DNA of 64,000 bases from NCBI GenBank assembly GCA_963723135.1, contig CAVRPN010000004.1, positions 1 to 64,000 on the forward strand, in the 5' to 3' direction. The stretch comes from Sulfotelmatobacter sp963723135 (GTDB lineage: Bacteria > Acidobacteriota > Terriglobia > Terriglobales > Acidobacteriaceae). This document shows positions 1-8,888 of this stretch, piece by piece. The stretch's first letter is position 1. Every line of letters begins with the position of its first letter. The notes under the pieces are model-generated. The model was not told the origin of the DNA. It made no database searches and saw only the letters and a list, made by a program, of their open reading frames with translations. A program made the translations under genes and the position numbers.

Positions 1-3
1 TAG

Positions 4-372
4 TGGTGGAGGCGGCGGGAGTCGAACCCGCGTCCGAAAATGTTACTGGTCAAGAGCCTACATGCTTATTCACGTTCATGCCCTCGGCATTACCCGAGGA
101 CGTTCGCGGCCCACGCTCAGAACGGACAAGAAACGCTAGCCGCTAGCCTGAGGTCTTAACTTCCCGGCCCAGACGTAGCCGGAAAGAGCAGCCCGCTGTG
201 TGACGTCCTGACCGCAGCCCACGGGCGAAGCCGCGGAGGACGGCAACTTAATTAATTAAGCTGCGTATGCCATCTGTTGATTGGCAATTATCATTTTGCC
301 CACGATTACGGGTGTGTGCACCCCGGCATGCCTCTTGGCCGCAAGCATCTCCGTCGAAGCCGTGACGCCCCC
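4..372 (-). ncRNA. ssrA: transfer-messenger RNA (tmRNA)
   Basis: tmRNA rescues stalled ribosomes, acting first as an alanyl-tRNA mimic and then as an mRNA for a degradation tag. Read on the minus strand, the 5' end (GGGGGCGUCACGG) pairs over 7 bp, including one G-U pair, with the 3' end (CGCCUCC) before A-CCA at 4-6. The 3' part carries a normal T-arm (GGUUCGACUCCC). The tag reading frame runs from about 285 to 259 and encodes ANQQMAYAA. Its TAA stop at 256-258 is followed by further in-frame and out-of-frame stops in an AUUAAUUAAG run. The hydrophobic AYAA end fits recognition by ClpXP-type proteases (family knowledge). The exact resume codon is inferred. One-piece, non-permuted tmRNA. Confidence 0.95.
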
Positions 373-513
373 ACTGGTGGGATTGGCCTTGCAAAGAGCT
401 ACTTCCAGACTAGGTTTTACCCTGCTGGAAGTCAACCCACTACTCACCCCTTTTTGATGCGGAAGGACAGTGTCCGGAACCTGGCGTATGCCGTCAAACA
501 CCCCGTGAATCAG

Positions 514-1143
514 CTACTTAAGGAGCTTCGCCTTACGCTTGGCTTCGAGGTTCGCTTTCACCTCCGACCATTCGCTATCCAGAATGCTGAAGTAGACGCT
601 GTCGCGCACCCGGCCGGTCCAGGTAATCAGATGCCTGCGCAGCGTGCCTTCTTCTTTGGCTCCGAGGCGCAGGATGGCGTTGCGCGACTTTTCGTTCAAT
701 GCATCGGTCTTGAGCTCGACCCGGATGCACTTCCACGCTTCAAAGGCATGCCGCAGCATCAGATATTTGGCCTCGGTGTTGACCACGGTGCGCTGCCAGG
801 CGGGTGCGATCCAGGTCGAGCCGATCTCCACCCGCCGGTTGACGCGATCGATGTTCATGAACCGCGTGCTGCCGATGACGCGCCCAGAGCGGCGTTCGAT
901 GGTGGCAAACACCACTGACTCTCCCCGCGCCTGCTCGCCGAAGGCTTTATCCACCAGCCGCTGAAAGTCTTCGAGGGTCTGCACACGATAAGGAATCCAG
1001 CGAAAGATGTCGTCTACAGCATCTTTCGCCGCCTCCCAGAAGGCGAGGGCGTGTTCCTGTTGCAGGGGTTCCAGCAGAACGGTTTGGCCGGAGAGCGTTA
1101 CAGGTTTCCAGTTCACGGCCGGTAGGGCAGCGTCGCTCGCCAT
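514..1143 (-). CDS. GNAT family N-acetyltransferase, RimJ/RimL-like
   Basis: 209-residue protein of the Acetyltransf_3 (RimJ/RimL-type) group, which moves an acetyl group from acetyl-CoA to an amine such as a protein N-terminus or an antibiotic. After an N-terminal strand (VTLSGQTVLLEPLQQEHA) come the typical IGSTRF and EIGSTWIAPAWQRTVVNTEAK segments. The latter stands where the CoA-binding loop and helix of the family lie, at about residues 105-130, followed by RNAILRLGAKEEGTLRRH near 155. The substrate cannot be told. Its ATG shares one base with the TAA stop of the upstream Band 7 gene (TAATG), so the two are probably translationally coupled. Confidence 0.85.
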   Translation of the reverse strand: MASDAALPAVNWKPVTLSGQTVLLEPLQQEHALAFWEAAKDAVDDIFRWIPYRVQTLEDFQRLVDKAFGEQARGESVVFATIERRSGRVIGSTRFMNIDRVNRRVEIGSTWIAPAWQRTVVNTEAKYLMLRHAFEAWKCIRVELKTDALNEKSRNAILRLGAKEEGTLRRHLITWTGRVRDSVYFSILDSEWSEVKANLEAKRKAKLLK

Positions 1144-2064
1144 TATTGCCCCGAGTTTGCCACTTTCTGTCCAATCAGCACCGCGTCCTGCATCTGGCGG
1201 TAAAGGTCGCTTACTGCCCCGGGCGAATGTGACATCAGGATGGTATTGCTGCGGTCATTGCTGCCGATCTCTTTCATGGTGTCCAGATACTGCGTGACCA
1301 GCACCAGCATCATGACATCTTTCGGTGTCGATCCCTCCACCGCCTTCGAGAAGGCCTCGACCGACTCTTTCAGCCCCTCGATGATCGCCTTGCGCTGATT
1401 GGCGATGCCTTGTCCCTGCAAGGCCTTGCTTTCCGCCTCGGCTTCGGCCTGCTTCACTTTCAGGATCTTGTCCGCCTCGCCGCGCGCCGTTGCCGCCACC
1501 TGCTCGCGCTGTGCGGCATTGATCTCGTTCATCGCGGCCTTCACTTTGTCGTCCGGCTGGATGTCGGTAACCAGCGCCTGATCGATGGCATACCCGTAGG
1601 TCCGCATCACGTCGTCGAGACCCTGCTTGATCGCCACCGCAATGTCGGACTGCTGCAGAAACGCGTCGTCGAGATTCATCTTGGGTACGTGCCCGAGGAT
1701 CACGTTGAACACGTACGACGAAATCTGCTGTTTCGGATTGGCCAGTTTGTAAAACGCCTCATACACGTGGTCGGCAATCACGTGGTACTGCACCGACACC
1801 GGAATCTTCACGAAGACGTTGTCTTTCGTCTTGGTTTCCACGTCCAGTGCAAGTTGTTGCACGCGCAGGTCGATGCGTCCGGCAATCTGGTCCAACCAGG
1901 GCAATTTGAAATTGTGCACTGGCCACGCGCTGGAACTTGCCCATGCGCTGGATGACCACCGCTTCCGCGGTTCGAACCTGAAAAAAGCCACTCAAGATCG
2001 TTCCGATCAGGAAGATGGCCACGATCGCGAATACCAGGTACTCCAGAGCCTGCGTAACTTCCAT
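1143..2064 (-). pseudogene. SPFH/Band 7 domain protein (stomatin/HIR-like), frameshifted
   Basis: Membrane-anchored SPFH proteins scaffold membrane microdomains or proteases. The N-terminal part is read in one frame (2064 to about 1917): one membrane segment, MEVTQALEYLVFAIVAIFLI, then VRTAEAVVIQRMGKFQRVA. The rest is read in another frame (about 1920 to 1143): HNFKLPWLDQIAGRIDLRVQ, ETKTKDNVFVKIPVSVQYHV, and a long coiled region with AAQREQVAATARGEADKI. Family members read continuously across this joint (GKF-x-RVA-xxGxN-FKxPW), so 2 or 5 bases appear to be missing, or one is extra, near 1915-1920. The start has a good GGAGG site. It could be a real pseudogene or a sequencing error; everything else looks intact. 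Confidence 0.8.
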
Positions 2065-2316
2065 TCCTCACCCTCCGGTGCATCTTTCCCCGCCGCGTCC
2101 TGGCATAGTTGCCGGGCGCTTTGGAATTGCAGGCATCATAGCGGTTTAACGGGGCCGCTACAACGGCCAGGTCCTATGCCGCCGCCGGTTTGCCGGGTTG
2201 ATCTTTGATCTTTGCATCCCAGGGCCGTTTCCCACATCTGATTGATGGCTGCCTGTAGAATTGGGCGGTTGACCTCGCATGATTCTCGACGTCCAACGAT
2301 GTCAGGAGAGTTGCCG

Positions 2317-3948
2317 GTGAAAGCGCAGTGCCTGCCCTTTGCTCAGATCCCGCACAGCACCCGCCTATTCACCGACTTCCTCGCCTATTCGCCCTCCCTG
2401 CAGCCTTTCTATCCCCGCTCTCCTCATTTCGCGGAGTGGTTGCAAGAGGAAGCAGCCGCGCTGCGTTACGACCCCGCTCGCCGCGATTCGGTCAGCGCGA
2501 TTCTCGAGCGCCAGAACAAGTCGTGGGATGCCTCGCCCCAGACTCTCTCGAACATCGGTCGCCTGCGCGCTGGAGCCTGCGCCGTGGTTACAGGCCAGCA
2601 GGTTGGACTGTTTGGCGGCCCGACATTTGCGCTTTACAAGGCGTTGACTGCCATAAAGCTGGCCGAGGAAGCGACCGCGGCTGGAGTCGATGCCGTTCCC
2701 GTCTTCTGGCTGGCCACCTCGGACCACGATCTGGCAGAGGTGAATCACGTCTCTATCCCCGGCGCCGACGGACTTTTGCGCGTGGTGAGCACTCCCAGCC
2801 ACGGCGTTTCTGGCGCTCCCGTCAGCGATGTGCGCTTGGGCGATGAGATCTCTCCGGTCGTAGAGGAAGCCGCCGCCTTGCTGGGCGATTCGCCGGCCAC
2901 CCGGTTTCTGCGCGAAACCTATCGTCCCGGCGAGACTTTGGGTTCGGCGTTCGCGCGGCTGTACGCGCGCCTGTTCGCGCCGTGGGGGGTAATCCTGCTG
3001 GATGCGTCCGATCCCGCGCTGCATCGTGTGGCTGAACCACTGTATCGCAGCTCCATCGAGCGCGCCGCAGAAGTGGATGCGGAGTTGCTGGCGCGCGGCC
3101 AGGCTCTCGACAACGCTGGCTATTACCAGCAGGTGAAGGTCACTTCGTCGTCAGTGCTTCTCTTTACGATGCGCGCTGGAGCGCGCACCGCCGTCCACCT
3201 TCGCCCGGGCGGCACCGGCAAAGCAGAGTTTGCGCTCGGCAGCGAGCCTGATGCGGAGATTCTGACCGAGTCGAAATTGCTGGATTGCATCTCCGCGGCG
3301 CCGGAGAATTTCAGCCCTAACGTGCTTCTGCGCCCCGTAGTGCAGGACTATCTTCTGCCCACGCTTGCCTACACCGGCGGCGCAGCCGAGACGGCGTATT
3401 TCGCCCAGGCCGGGGCCGTATACGAAGCCCTGCTGGGCCGCATCACTCCCATCGTTCCACGTTTCTCCGCAACCATTGTCGAGCCCAAAGCCCAGCGCTG
3501 GTTGCGGCAATACGACCTCACGGTGCCGGATGTCTTTCATGGCCCGGAGGCTCTTCGCCAGGAGTTGGCCGCGCGCACATTGCCAGCGGGCTTGCAGGCG
3601 GCGTTCGAATGGGCCAACCGGTCAGTGGAGGATTCCTTCTCCAGCCTGCAGGAAGCGCTGACCAGGCTCGATCCCACGCTGGTCGACGCCTGTCGCACAT
3701 CCGCTTCCAAAGCGCGCTACCAGCTCGATCGCCTGCGCGAACGCGCCACCGCTGCCGAGTTACGCCGCAGCGAGGTGGTTGTCCGCCACGCCGAAGCCCT
3801 CAGCCACGCGCTCTATCCGGAGAATGCCTTGCAGGAGCGGGGAGTTGCAGGCCTCTATTTCCTGGCTCACCACGGGAATGAGCTACTGCAGCAGCTTTAT
3901 GAAACCCTGCGCACGGATTGCCACGACCATCAGATTCTGGAACTCTAG
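2317..3948 (+). CDS. bshC: Bacillithiol biosynthesis cysteine-adding enzyme
   Basis: BshC adds cysteine to glucosaminyl-malate, the last step of bacillithiol synthesis in the cytosol. The family signatures are clear: CLPFAQIPHSTRLFTDFL at the N-terminus, VVTGQQVGLFGGPTFALYKA, PVFWLATSDHDLAEVNH, and QDYLLPTLAYTGGAAETAYF in the second half, with a C-terminal coiled-coil-like helix pair. At about 543 residues the length is normal. I chose the GTG at 2317 because AGGAG lies 8 bases upstream and the conserved block begins just after it. In-frame ATGs at 2242 and 2299 have no visible ribosome site. bshA lies at 36.4-37.6 kb in this window; no bshB-type deacetylase is visible. It converges on the LysE-type gene with a 15-base gap. 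Confidence 0.93.
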   Translation: MKAQCLPFAQIPHSTRLFTDFLAYSPSLQPFYPRSPHFAEWLQEEAAALRYDPARRDSVSAILERQNKSWDASPQTLSNIGRLRAGACAVVTGQQVGLFGGPTFALYKALTAIKLAEEATAAGVDAVPVFWLATSDHDLAEVNHVSIPGADGLLRVVSTPSHGVSGAPVSDVRLGDEISPVVEEAAALLGDSPATRFLRETYRPGETLGSAFARLYARLFAPWGVILLDASDPALHRVAEPLYRSSIERAAEVDAELLARGQALDNAGYYQQVKVTSSSVLLFTMRAGARTAVHLRPGGTGKAEFALGSEPDAEILTESKLLDCISAAPENFSPNVLLRPVVQDYLLPTLAYTGGAAETAYFAQAGAVYEALLGRITPIVPRFSATIVEPKAQRWLRQYDLTVPDVFHGPEALRQELAARTLPAGLQAAFEWANRSVEDSFSSLQEALTRLDPTLVDACRTSASKARYQLDRLRERATAAELRRSEVVVRHAEALSHALYPENALQERGVAGLYFLAHHGNELLQQLYETLRTDCHDHQILEL

Positions 3949-3963
3949 GCAGTTCCGGGGATC

Positions 3964-4606
3964 CTATTTGCTCTCGCTCGCTGCCAGGTAAGTTCCCAGC
4001 CCAATCATGATTGCGCCCGTTACGGTTCGCTGCCGGCGGCGGAAGACTGGCGACGAGCGAATCATCTTGCCTAGTGGACCAGCCAGCATAATAACGATCA
4101 GATCGGCAGAGGTATTCAGAAACACCGAGAACGAGCCCAGCAGAACGAACTGCAGGAACACGTGTCCGGCGTCGCGATTGACGAACTGCGGAATGAAAGA
4201 AAGAAAAAACAGCGGTCTTGGGATTCAGAACCTCAGTCGCCACACCCTGCCACAGCGGACTTCTGGCGGAATCCGGCATTTCCGCGACGGCTTCCGGACC
4301 GGGAAGCGTGTTTTCCTTCCGGGCGTCGAGCATCATCCGCACGCCGAGGAAGCAGAGGTAGGCTGCTCCAAGGTACTTCACCGCCGCGAACGCCACGGCC
4401 GATCGGGCCAGGATGATGGAGACACCGAGCGCCGCGGCCATTACGTGCACCATGCCTCCCAGAAACGTGCCCAGCGCCGAAAGGATGCCCTCACGCTTGC
4501 CGCCCGCCAGGCTCCGTGCCAGCACGTAGAGCATTCCCGGTCCCGGCGCGACAGCCAGCAATAACGCTGCCGTCAGGAACAACGCCAACCGTGTGAGATT
4601 AAACAT
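3964..4606 (-). pseudogene. LysE/RhtB family amino-acid exporter, frameshifted
   Basis: LysE-type permeases export amino acids or related solutes across the inner membrane. The first frame gives MFNLTRLALFLTAALLLAVA, the hallmark APGPGMLYVLARSLAGGKREG, and further helices up to EVLNPKTAVFSF. The reading then shifts, and a second frame gives FLQFVLLGSFSVFLNTSADL and the last helix, ending LGTYLAASESK. The break falls in a run of six A on the plus strand (4204-4209). Restoring two bases would give the expected NPKTAVFFLSFIPQFV. The protein would be about 214 residues, normal for the family. Homopolymer slippage or a sequencing error is as likely as a decayed gene. Confidence 0.8.
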
Positions 4607-4629
4607 GATTCGAATTGTACCGAAGCGAG

Positions 4630-5304
4630 CTACTCCCCGAGCCAAGTTTCCAGTTCGCGCAGGGATTCCACGCGCGCCACCTCTTGCTCGCGATAGGTGC
4701 CAGCCACATCGAAGAGGACAGCCTGCATTCCTGCATTCCGCGCGCCCACATAGTCCACGGAGTACACATCGCCTACATACAGGCTATCTCCGGCGCGGGC
4801 CTGCATCGCTTGCAGCGCGGCCGCAAAAATCTCCGCCCGCGGCTTCTCGAATCCCACAATGCCGGAGTCGGTGATGCTTTCAAAGCAGTCGGCAATGCCA
4901 CAACGGGCCAGTACTTCGTCGATCTTGCCGTCGGCATTCGAAATTACGGCGGTGCGATACAAGCGGCGGATGCGATCGAGGGCCTCGCGCGTGCCGGGCA
5001 GGATCTGGTCCCAATTGGCCGAGCTCTGCGTGTTCTCCACCAGCGCATTGCGCATGCTTTCGTCCACCGTATCCAGACTCTGCAGCAAATAGGTGTGGAA
5101 ACTCCACCAGAAACTGTGATCGACCCTGCCGCCGAGCATGCCCTGATCGAATTCCTGCTTGGTTCGTCGTTCCAGCGCCTGCCATTGCGCAAGAGTCGGA
5201 CGGCGGGCCTCGGCCAGCGGGGCCAGAATCGAGGCCCGATTGGGAAAAAGAAGAGTATTGCCCACATCGAAGAAAATGACTCGCCGTTCCGCCATAGGAA
5301 CCAT
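4630..5304 (-). CDS. HAD superfamily hydrolase
   Basis: Haloacid-dehalogenase-fold phosphatase of about 225 residues. Motif I is VIFFDVGNTLLF, with the nucleophilic Asp but Gly two residues later where most phosphatases have the acid/base Asp. This DVGNT variant occurs in a recognised subgroup of HAD proteins. Motif II is AVISNADG, the motif III Lys lies in VGFEKPRAEIF, and motif IV is SLYVGDVYSVDYVGARNAGM. A helical cap (about residues 20-100) marks subfamily I. The substrate is unknown. The start at 5304 is preferred over 5295 or the longer open frame, whose extra N-terminus is not family-like. It is transcribed away from the small membrane protein at 5408. Confidence 0.85.
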   Translation of the reverse strand: MVPMAERRVIFFDVGNTLLFPNRASILAPLAEARRPTLAQWQALERRTKQEFDQGMLGGRVDHSFWWSFHTYLLQSLDTVDESMRNALVENTQSSANWDQILPGTREALDRIRRLYRTAVISNADGKIDEVLARCGIADCFESITDSGIVGFEKPRAEIFAAALQAMQARAGDSLYVGDVYSVDYVGARNAGMQAVLFDVAGTYREQEVARVESLRELETWLGE

Positions 5305-5407
5305 CTTACTCAAGACCGCGACACCGTGACCGGCTCGCAGAAAACAGGTAATATCCAATATTCCCGGCAGCCCAGATTCCGGGTATGGCCGGGACGCGAG
5401 GCTTTAC

Positions 5408-5746
5408 TTGCCCTTTACGCTGATCTCGGGGTTTGCGCGCAGCGCGCGCAGCGCGCTTGCGGTCTATGCTACCGTGCGCGCGCAGTTCGCGGTGGTGGCG
5501 AGCCTGCTTCTGCTGCAGCGGCACCCCTCCCGACGGACTGACGTTTACAACGTTCTGTGGGCCGTGGTTTTCGGCTTTGCCACGTTGAACATCCTCAGCC
5601 TGGCCGCGCGTCACTTCGAGCCCAATCGCCGCGGCCTTACCTTCGGCGAACTGATGGCCGTGCTCGTCGTTCTGATCTCGATTTTTCTGCTGGGATGGGA
5701 GATGCTCAACCTGGTCCACATTTTCCCCATCCAGATACGACGGTAA
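5408..5746 (+). CDS. Small hypothetical membrane protein
   Basis: About 112 residues and not recognised. Hydrophobic segments are visible near residues 20-37 (VRAQFAVVASLLLL), 47-65 (YNVLWAVVFGFATLNILSLA) and 80-103 (LMAVLVVLISIFLLGWEMLN), so it is probably an inner-membrane protein with three helices and a short basic tail. It starts with TTG and no strong ribosome site, so the true start is uncertain. A 6-bp GC hairpin with an AAC loop lies after it, at 5774-5788, before a short T-rich stretch. It may be a weak terminator. Confidence 0.55.
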   Translation: MPFTLISGFARSARSALAVYATVRAQFAVVASLLLLQRHPSRRTDVYNVLWAVVFGFATLNILSLAARHFEPNRRGLTFGELMAVLVVLISIFLLGWEMLNLVHIFPIQIRR

Positions 5747-5813
5747 ACTCCGACCACCGCGGTCCTTCAGTCCGGCGGCAACGCCGCCTGCTTTTGCGGT
5801 ATGATTCGCTTGC

Positions 5814-6122
5814 ATGGCGAAGCCCCTCCCCAACTTCGAAGTGACCTGCCCGTGCTGCGGCGCGGTGTTGAAGATCGACTCGGCCACGCAGGGCGTGATC
5901 GCGCACACGCCCAAGGCGCAGCCCAGGATGTTCAACGACATGGAAGAAGCGGCGCGGGCCATGAAAGAGCAGGATAGCCGGCGGGAGTCGATCTTCCGCC
6001 AATCGGTGGAGGCGCAGAAGCACGCTTCCGATCTGCTGGAAAAGAAGTTCCAGGAGGCGGTGAAGAAAGCGAAAGAATCGCCCGACACGGGCAAGCCCAT
6101 CCGCGATTTCGATCTGGACTGA
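5814..6122 (+). CDS. Hypothetical protein with CPCC zinc-ribbon-like N-terminus
   Basis: 102 residues, not assigned to a named family. The N-terminus EVTCPCCGAVLKID resembles one half of a zinc ribbon. The second half (about 40-95) is charged and helical, with many Lys, Glu and Arg (EEAARAMKEQDSRRESIFRQ), and looks like a coiled coil. The protein ends acidic (IRDFDLD). One CxxC pair alone cannot form a full zinc site, so it may dimerise or bind metal with a partner. A TATGAT box at 5800-5805 is a possible -10 element, but it lies close to the start. No functional link to the flanking genes is evident. Confidence 0.7.
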   Translation: MAKPLPNFEVTCPCCGAVLKIDSATQGVIAHTPKAQPRMFNDMEEAARAMKEQDSRRESIFRQSVEAQKHASDLLEKKFQEAVKKAKESPDTGKPIRDFDLD

Positions 6123-6185
6123 CGTCCTCGCCAGCCTCTTCCCCAGGCTTCCTCCCTTAACTCCCGTCGCCGTACAATCGGCTCG

Positions 6186-6842
6186 ATGACCCGGCGCCCT
6201 CTACTGCTTGGCCACCGCGGCGCGCGTGCGGTCAAGGCGATTCCCGAGAACACCTTCTCCTCGTTCGATCTGGCGCTGGCCCACGGATGCGACGGGTTTG
6301 AGTTCGACGTGCGACTCACCGCCGACGGCGAGGCGGTTGTGTGTCACGATGCGAAAAATGAAGGCATCGAAATCGCGCGGGCATCGGTGGAAGAACTGCC
6401 GCAACTTCCCCGATTGCGCGAGGTGCTGGCTCGCTACCAGCACAGCGCGTTTCTCGACATCGAACTGAAAGTCGGGGGGCTGGAGAAAATTGCCGTGAAG
6501 CTGCTGCGCGAGGCCACGCCCAGTCACGGCTATGTGGTGTCTTCCTTCCTTCCCGAGGCGTTGTGCGCGGTGCACGCGGAAGACTCCGCGATTCCGCTCG
6601 GACTGATTTGTGAGACCGCGGCGCAACTCAAACGATGGCGGCAACTGCCGGTTGCGTATGTCATTCTTCATCACAAGCTGGCGCTGCGCAGCGTCATTCG
6701 CCCCGTCCAAAGCGAAGGCAGGAAAGTTCTGGTCTGGACGGTGAACGGCGTCCCCGCCATGCAGCGCTTGGCCAAGTGGGGAGTAGACGGCATGGTCTCC
6801 GACGACACGGAACGGCTGACCGAAACTCTGGGTGTGACGTGA
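6186..6842 (+). CDS. Glycerophosphodiester phosphodiesterase
   Basis: GDPD-family TIM barrel of 218 residues that hydrolyses glycerophosphodiesters to sn-glycerol 3-phosphate and an alcohol. The signature HRGARAVKAIPENTFSSF contains the catalytic His-Arg and the metal-binding Glu. It is followed by FEFDVRLTADGEAVVCHDA, with the second catalytic His, and by FLDIELK. The C-terminus has VLVWTVNGVPAMQRLAKWGV and the VDGMVSDD closing strand. There is no signal peptide, so it is a cytosolic UgpQ-type enzyme. It converges on glpD, whose product consumes glycerol 3-phosphate; the pairing suggests reuse of phospholipid head groups. Confidence 0.9.
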   Translation: MTRRPLLLGHRGARAVKAIPENTFSSFDLALAHGCDGFEFDVRLTADGEAVVCHDAKNEGIEIARASVEELPQLPRLREVLARYQHSAFLDIELKVGGLEKIAVKLLREATPSHGYVVSSFLPEALCAVHAEDSAIPLGLICETAAQLKRWRQLPVAYVILHHKLALRSVIRPVQSEGRKVLVWTVNGVPAMQRLAKWGVDGMVSDDTERLTETLGVT

Positions 6843-6936
6843 TTGGTATCGAGTAACCGCGACGCAAATCCTGCCCTGAATGACTGTGGAAGCCAGCAGC
6901 CAGACGCCGAAGCCGGAAGCCCGAAGCCGGGCAATT

Positions 6937-8583
6937 TCAATCGGCGGCGGCCTCGAAAGTGGCTATGGCTGCGCGCGGCGCCTGACGCAGGAATGTGGCG
7001 CGCTCGGTCTCGAAAGCTTCGAGATTGGATCCCATGGCATGCACGTCCCAGCCGAGCACGGCTCCGATGCGCAGCGCGGCTTCGCGGCTGCAGGCTTCGG
7101 ACCAGCAGGGGCCCAGCGCCACCGGCACCCGGCGCAGCAGAACATCCCCCAGGGTTACGGCACACTCGCGGCGATAGGCCTCGACCACTTCGGCGACCAC
7201 GTGCGAAGTGTGTGGGCAGATGGGCGCACGCAGTTCGGCGCTCACCAGGGCCATGCGGGCGATGTCGGCGGCGCGCTTACCGTGCCACTCCACCATGCCG
7301 CGGGCTGATTCCTCGCTGACCGAACCGATGCGGGCGATCTCGAGGATCGCTTCATCGAGCAGGGGATCGAGCGCGGTGCCGGAGCCGACGGCCACGGCTT
7401 TCGGCTCGGCGACCTTTAGACCGATCTTGCGCACGCACTCGCGCGCCAGCGACGCCGACGTGGTCAACTTTCCGCCAATCACGGAGAGCATGTGAACCGC
7501 GCCGTCGTTGGCATGATCGTGCAGAATGTGCCGGCGGCTGATGGCGGAGGGCTTGGCTCCGGGCGAATAAGGCAGCGGGCGCACTCCCGCGAAGGCATAC
7601 TTGACGCTCTGCGCCGTGATCTTCGCCCTGGGGAAGAGTTGGGCGACCGAGCGCAGCAGATAATTGATTTCGTCGGCCGAGGGGGCGGTTTTTCCCGGGT
7701 CGCTGGTGTCGGCGACTTCCGTGGTGCCGACCAGAACCTGGTCATTCCAGGGCAGAACAAAGATGGGGCGCCCATCGGCGGCCTCGGTGTAAACGGCAGT
7801 AGCGGGAGCGCCGGAGAAGCGCGGCAACACGATATGGGATCCGCGTACTCCGCCCAGCATGGGCTTTTCCATGCGAATGGAAGAGCGTTGGCAGACACGA
7901 TCCGCCCACGGGCCCGAGCAGTTGATGACCCAGCCGGCATCGATGCGCTCGTCGCGGCCGATGATGTTATCGCGCAGAAGCACGCCGCGGACGCGGCCAT
8001 GGGATACGTCCACGGCCAGGACTTCGGTGTGATTGCGAACCACCGCGCCGGCGTCGGCGGCTTCGGTCATCCATTCCGCCACCAGGCGCTCGGGAAATTC
8101 ACACTGCGCGTCCTCGTAACTGAACATGGACCAGCGGCGGCCGGCATCGAGAGCACGCTCAAGGCGCTTTAATTCCATTTCTGTGGTATCGACTCTGCTG
8201 CGTTTTCCCACGAGGCGCTGGTAGAGCCACAGTCCGGCGCGGACCTTCAGTGCGCTGTGCTGGCTCTTCTCGTTGAGCAGCAGCAGAAAATGGATGGGGT
8301 GAACGAGATGGGAACGCTCGCGCAGCAAGGTCTCGCGCTCACGCAGAGACTCGCGCACCAAGCCGAGTTCTCCATACTCCAAATAGCGGAGGCCACCGTG
8401 AATGATGCGCGTGGACCGACTGGTCACGCCGGAGGCAAAGTCATTCTGTTCGACCAGCAGGGTGCGTCTGCCGGCGCGGGCGCATTGCCGCGCCACGGCC
8501 ACGCCGTTAATGCCCCCTCCGATCACCACAACCTGAAAATGCTGGCCTTCGAGGGACGCTCGCGGATTTGCGGCTAGGACCAT
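6937..8583 (-). CDS. glpD: Aerobic-type glycerol-3-phosphate dehydrogenase
   Basis: FAD-dependent dehydrogenase of 548 residues that oxidises glycerol 3-phosphate to dihydroxyacetone phosphate at the inner face of the membrane and passes electrons to quinone. The N-terminal dinucleotide fold VVVIGGGINGVAVARQCARA is followed by the family stretch FASGVTSRSTRIIHGGLRYL. Further matches are WVINCSGPWADRV, IFVLPWNDQVLVGTTE and a FAGVRPLPY segment near residue 345. The C-terminal DAO_C-type domain spans about 400-530. Length and order are those of GlpD/GlpA. The start ATG lies directly before the Rossmann strand. The gene stands alone and is convergent with the phosphodiesterase gene. Confidence 0.93.
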   Translation of the reverse strand: MVLAANPRASLEGQHFQVVVIGGGINGVAVARQCARAGRRTLLVEQNDFASGVTSRSTRIIHGGLRYLEYGELGLVRESLRERETLLRERSHLVHPIHFLLLLNEKSQHSALKVRAGLWLYQRLVGKRSRVDTTEMELKRLERALDAGRRWSMFSYEDAQCEFPERLVAEWMTEAADAGAVVRNHTEVLAVDVSHGRVRGVLLRDNIIGRDERIDAGWVINCSGPWADRVCQRSSIRMEKPMLGGVRGSHIVLPRFSGAPATAVYTEAADGRPIFVLPWNDQVLVGTTEVADTSDPGKTAPSADEINYLLRSVAQLFPRAKITAQSVKYAFAGVRPLPYSPGAKPSAISRRHILHDHANDGAVHMLSVIGGKLTTSASLARECVRKIGLKVAEPKAVAVGSGTALDPLLDEAILEIARIGSVSEESARGMVEWHGKRAADIARMALVSAELRAPICPHTSHVVAEVVEAYRRECAVTLGDVLLRRVPVALGPCWSEACSREAALRIGAVLGWDVHAMGSNLEAFETERATFLRQAPRAAIATFEAAAD

Positions 8584-8888
8584 GTTTTTCTATTAGATGC
8601 GGGAGCCAAGGTCGAGATTCCCGAGCTGCATGCTTATGCGTCGCACGGCAGCATTCTTAAGTCTGCTCTTAGCCCGAGGTTCCGGAAAGGTAACGTTGGT
8701 GATCCGTGATGGGTGACTAAAGGTCGGCCAGGGACGGCTTTGATTCGCAGTTCTGCGCGTGACCTCGCTGGTTTGCCGAGATTTAGCCGCAGAGAAAGAG
8801 AAAAGCTCCGCGATCATCAGGATGGGTTTCTGTGTTTTTCGTTTCCCGCATTGCTCCTGCCGCGACGGGTCGTTTAAAGTGGTTGCCA
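8584..8888. other. Divergent intergenic region, nothing specific recognised
   Basis: This 305-base stretch lies between the starts of glpD (minus) and mazG (plus) and should hold both promoters. I see no convincing -35/-10 pair, RNA gene, repeat or small reading frame with a ribosome site. Confidence 0.4.

Noticed and set aside
7492..8172. 226-residue plus-strand frame opposite glpD
   Set aside because: Complementary shadow of a strongly supported gene in GC-rich DNA, with Gly/Ala/Arg-biased composition and no family features.
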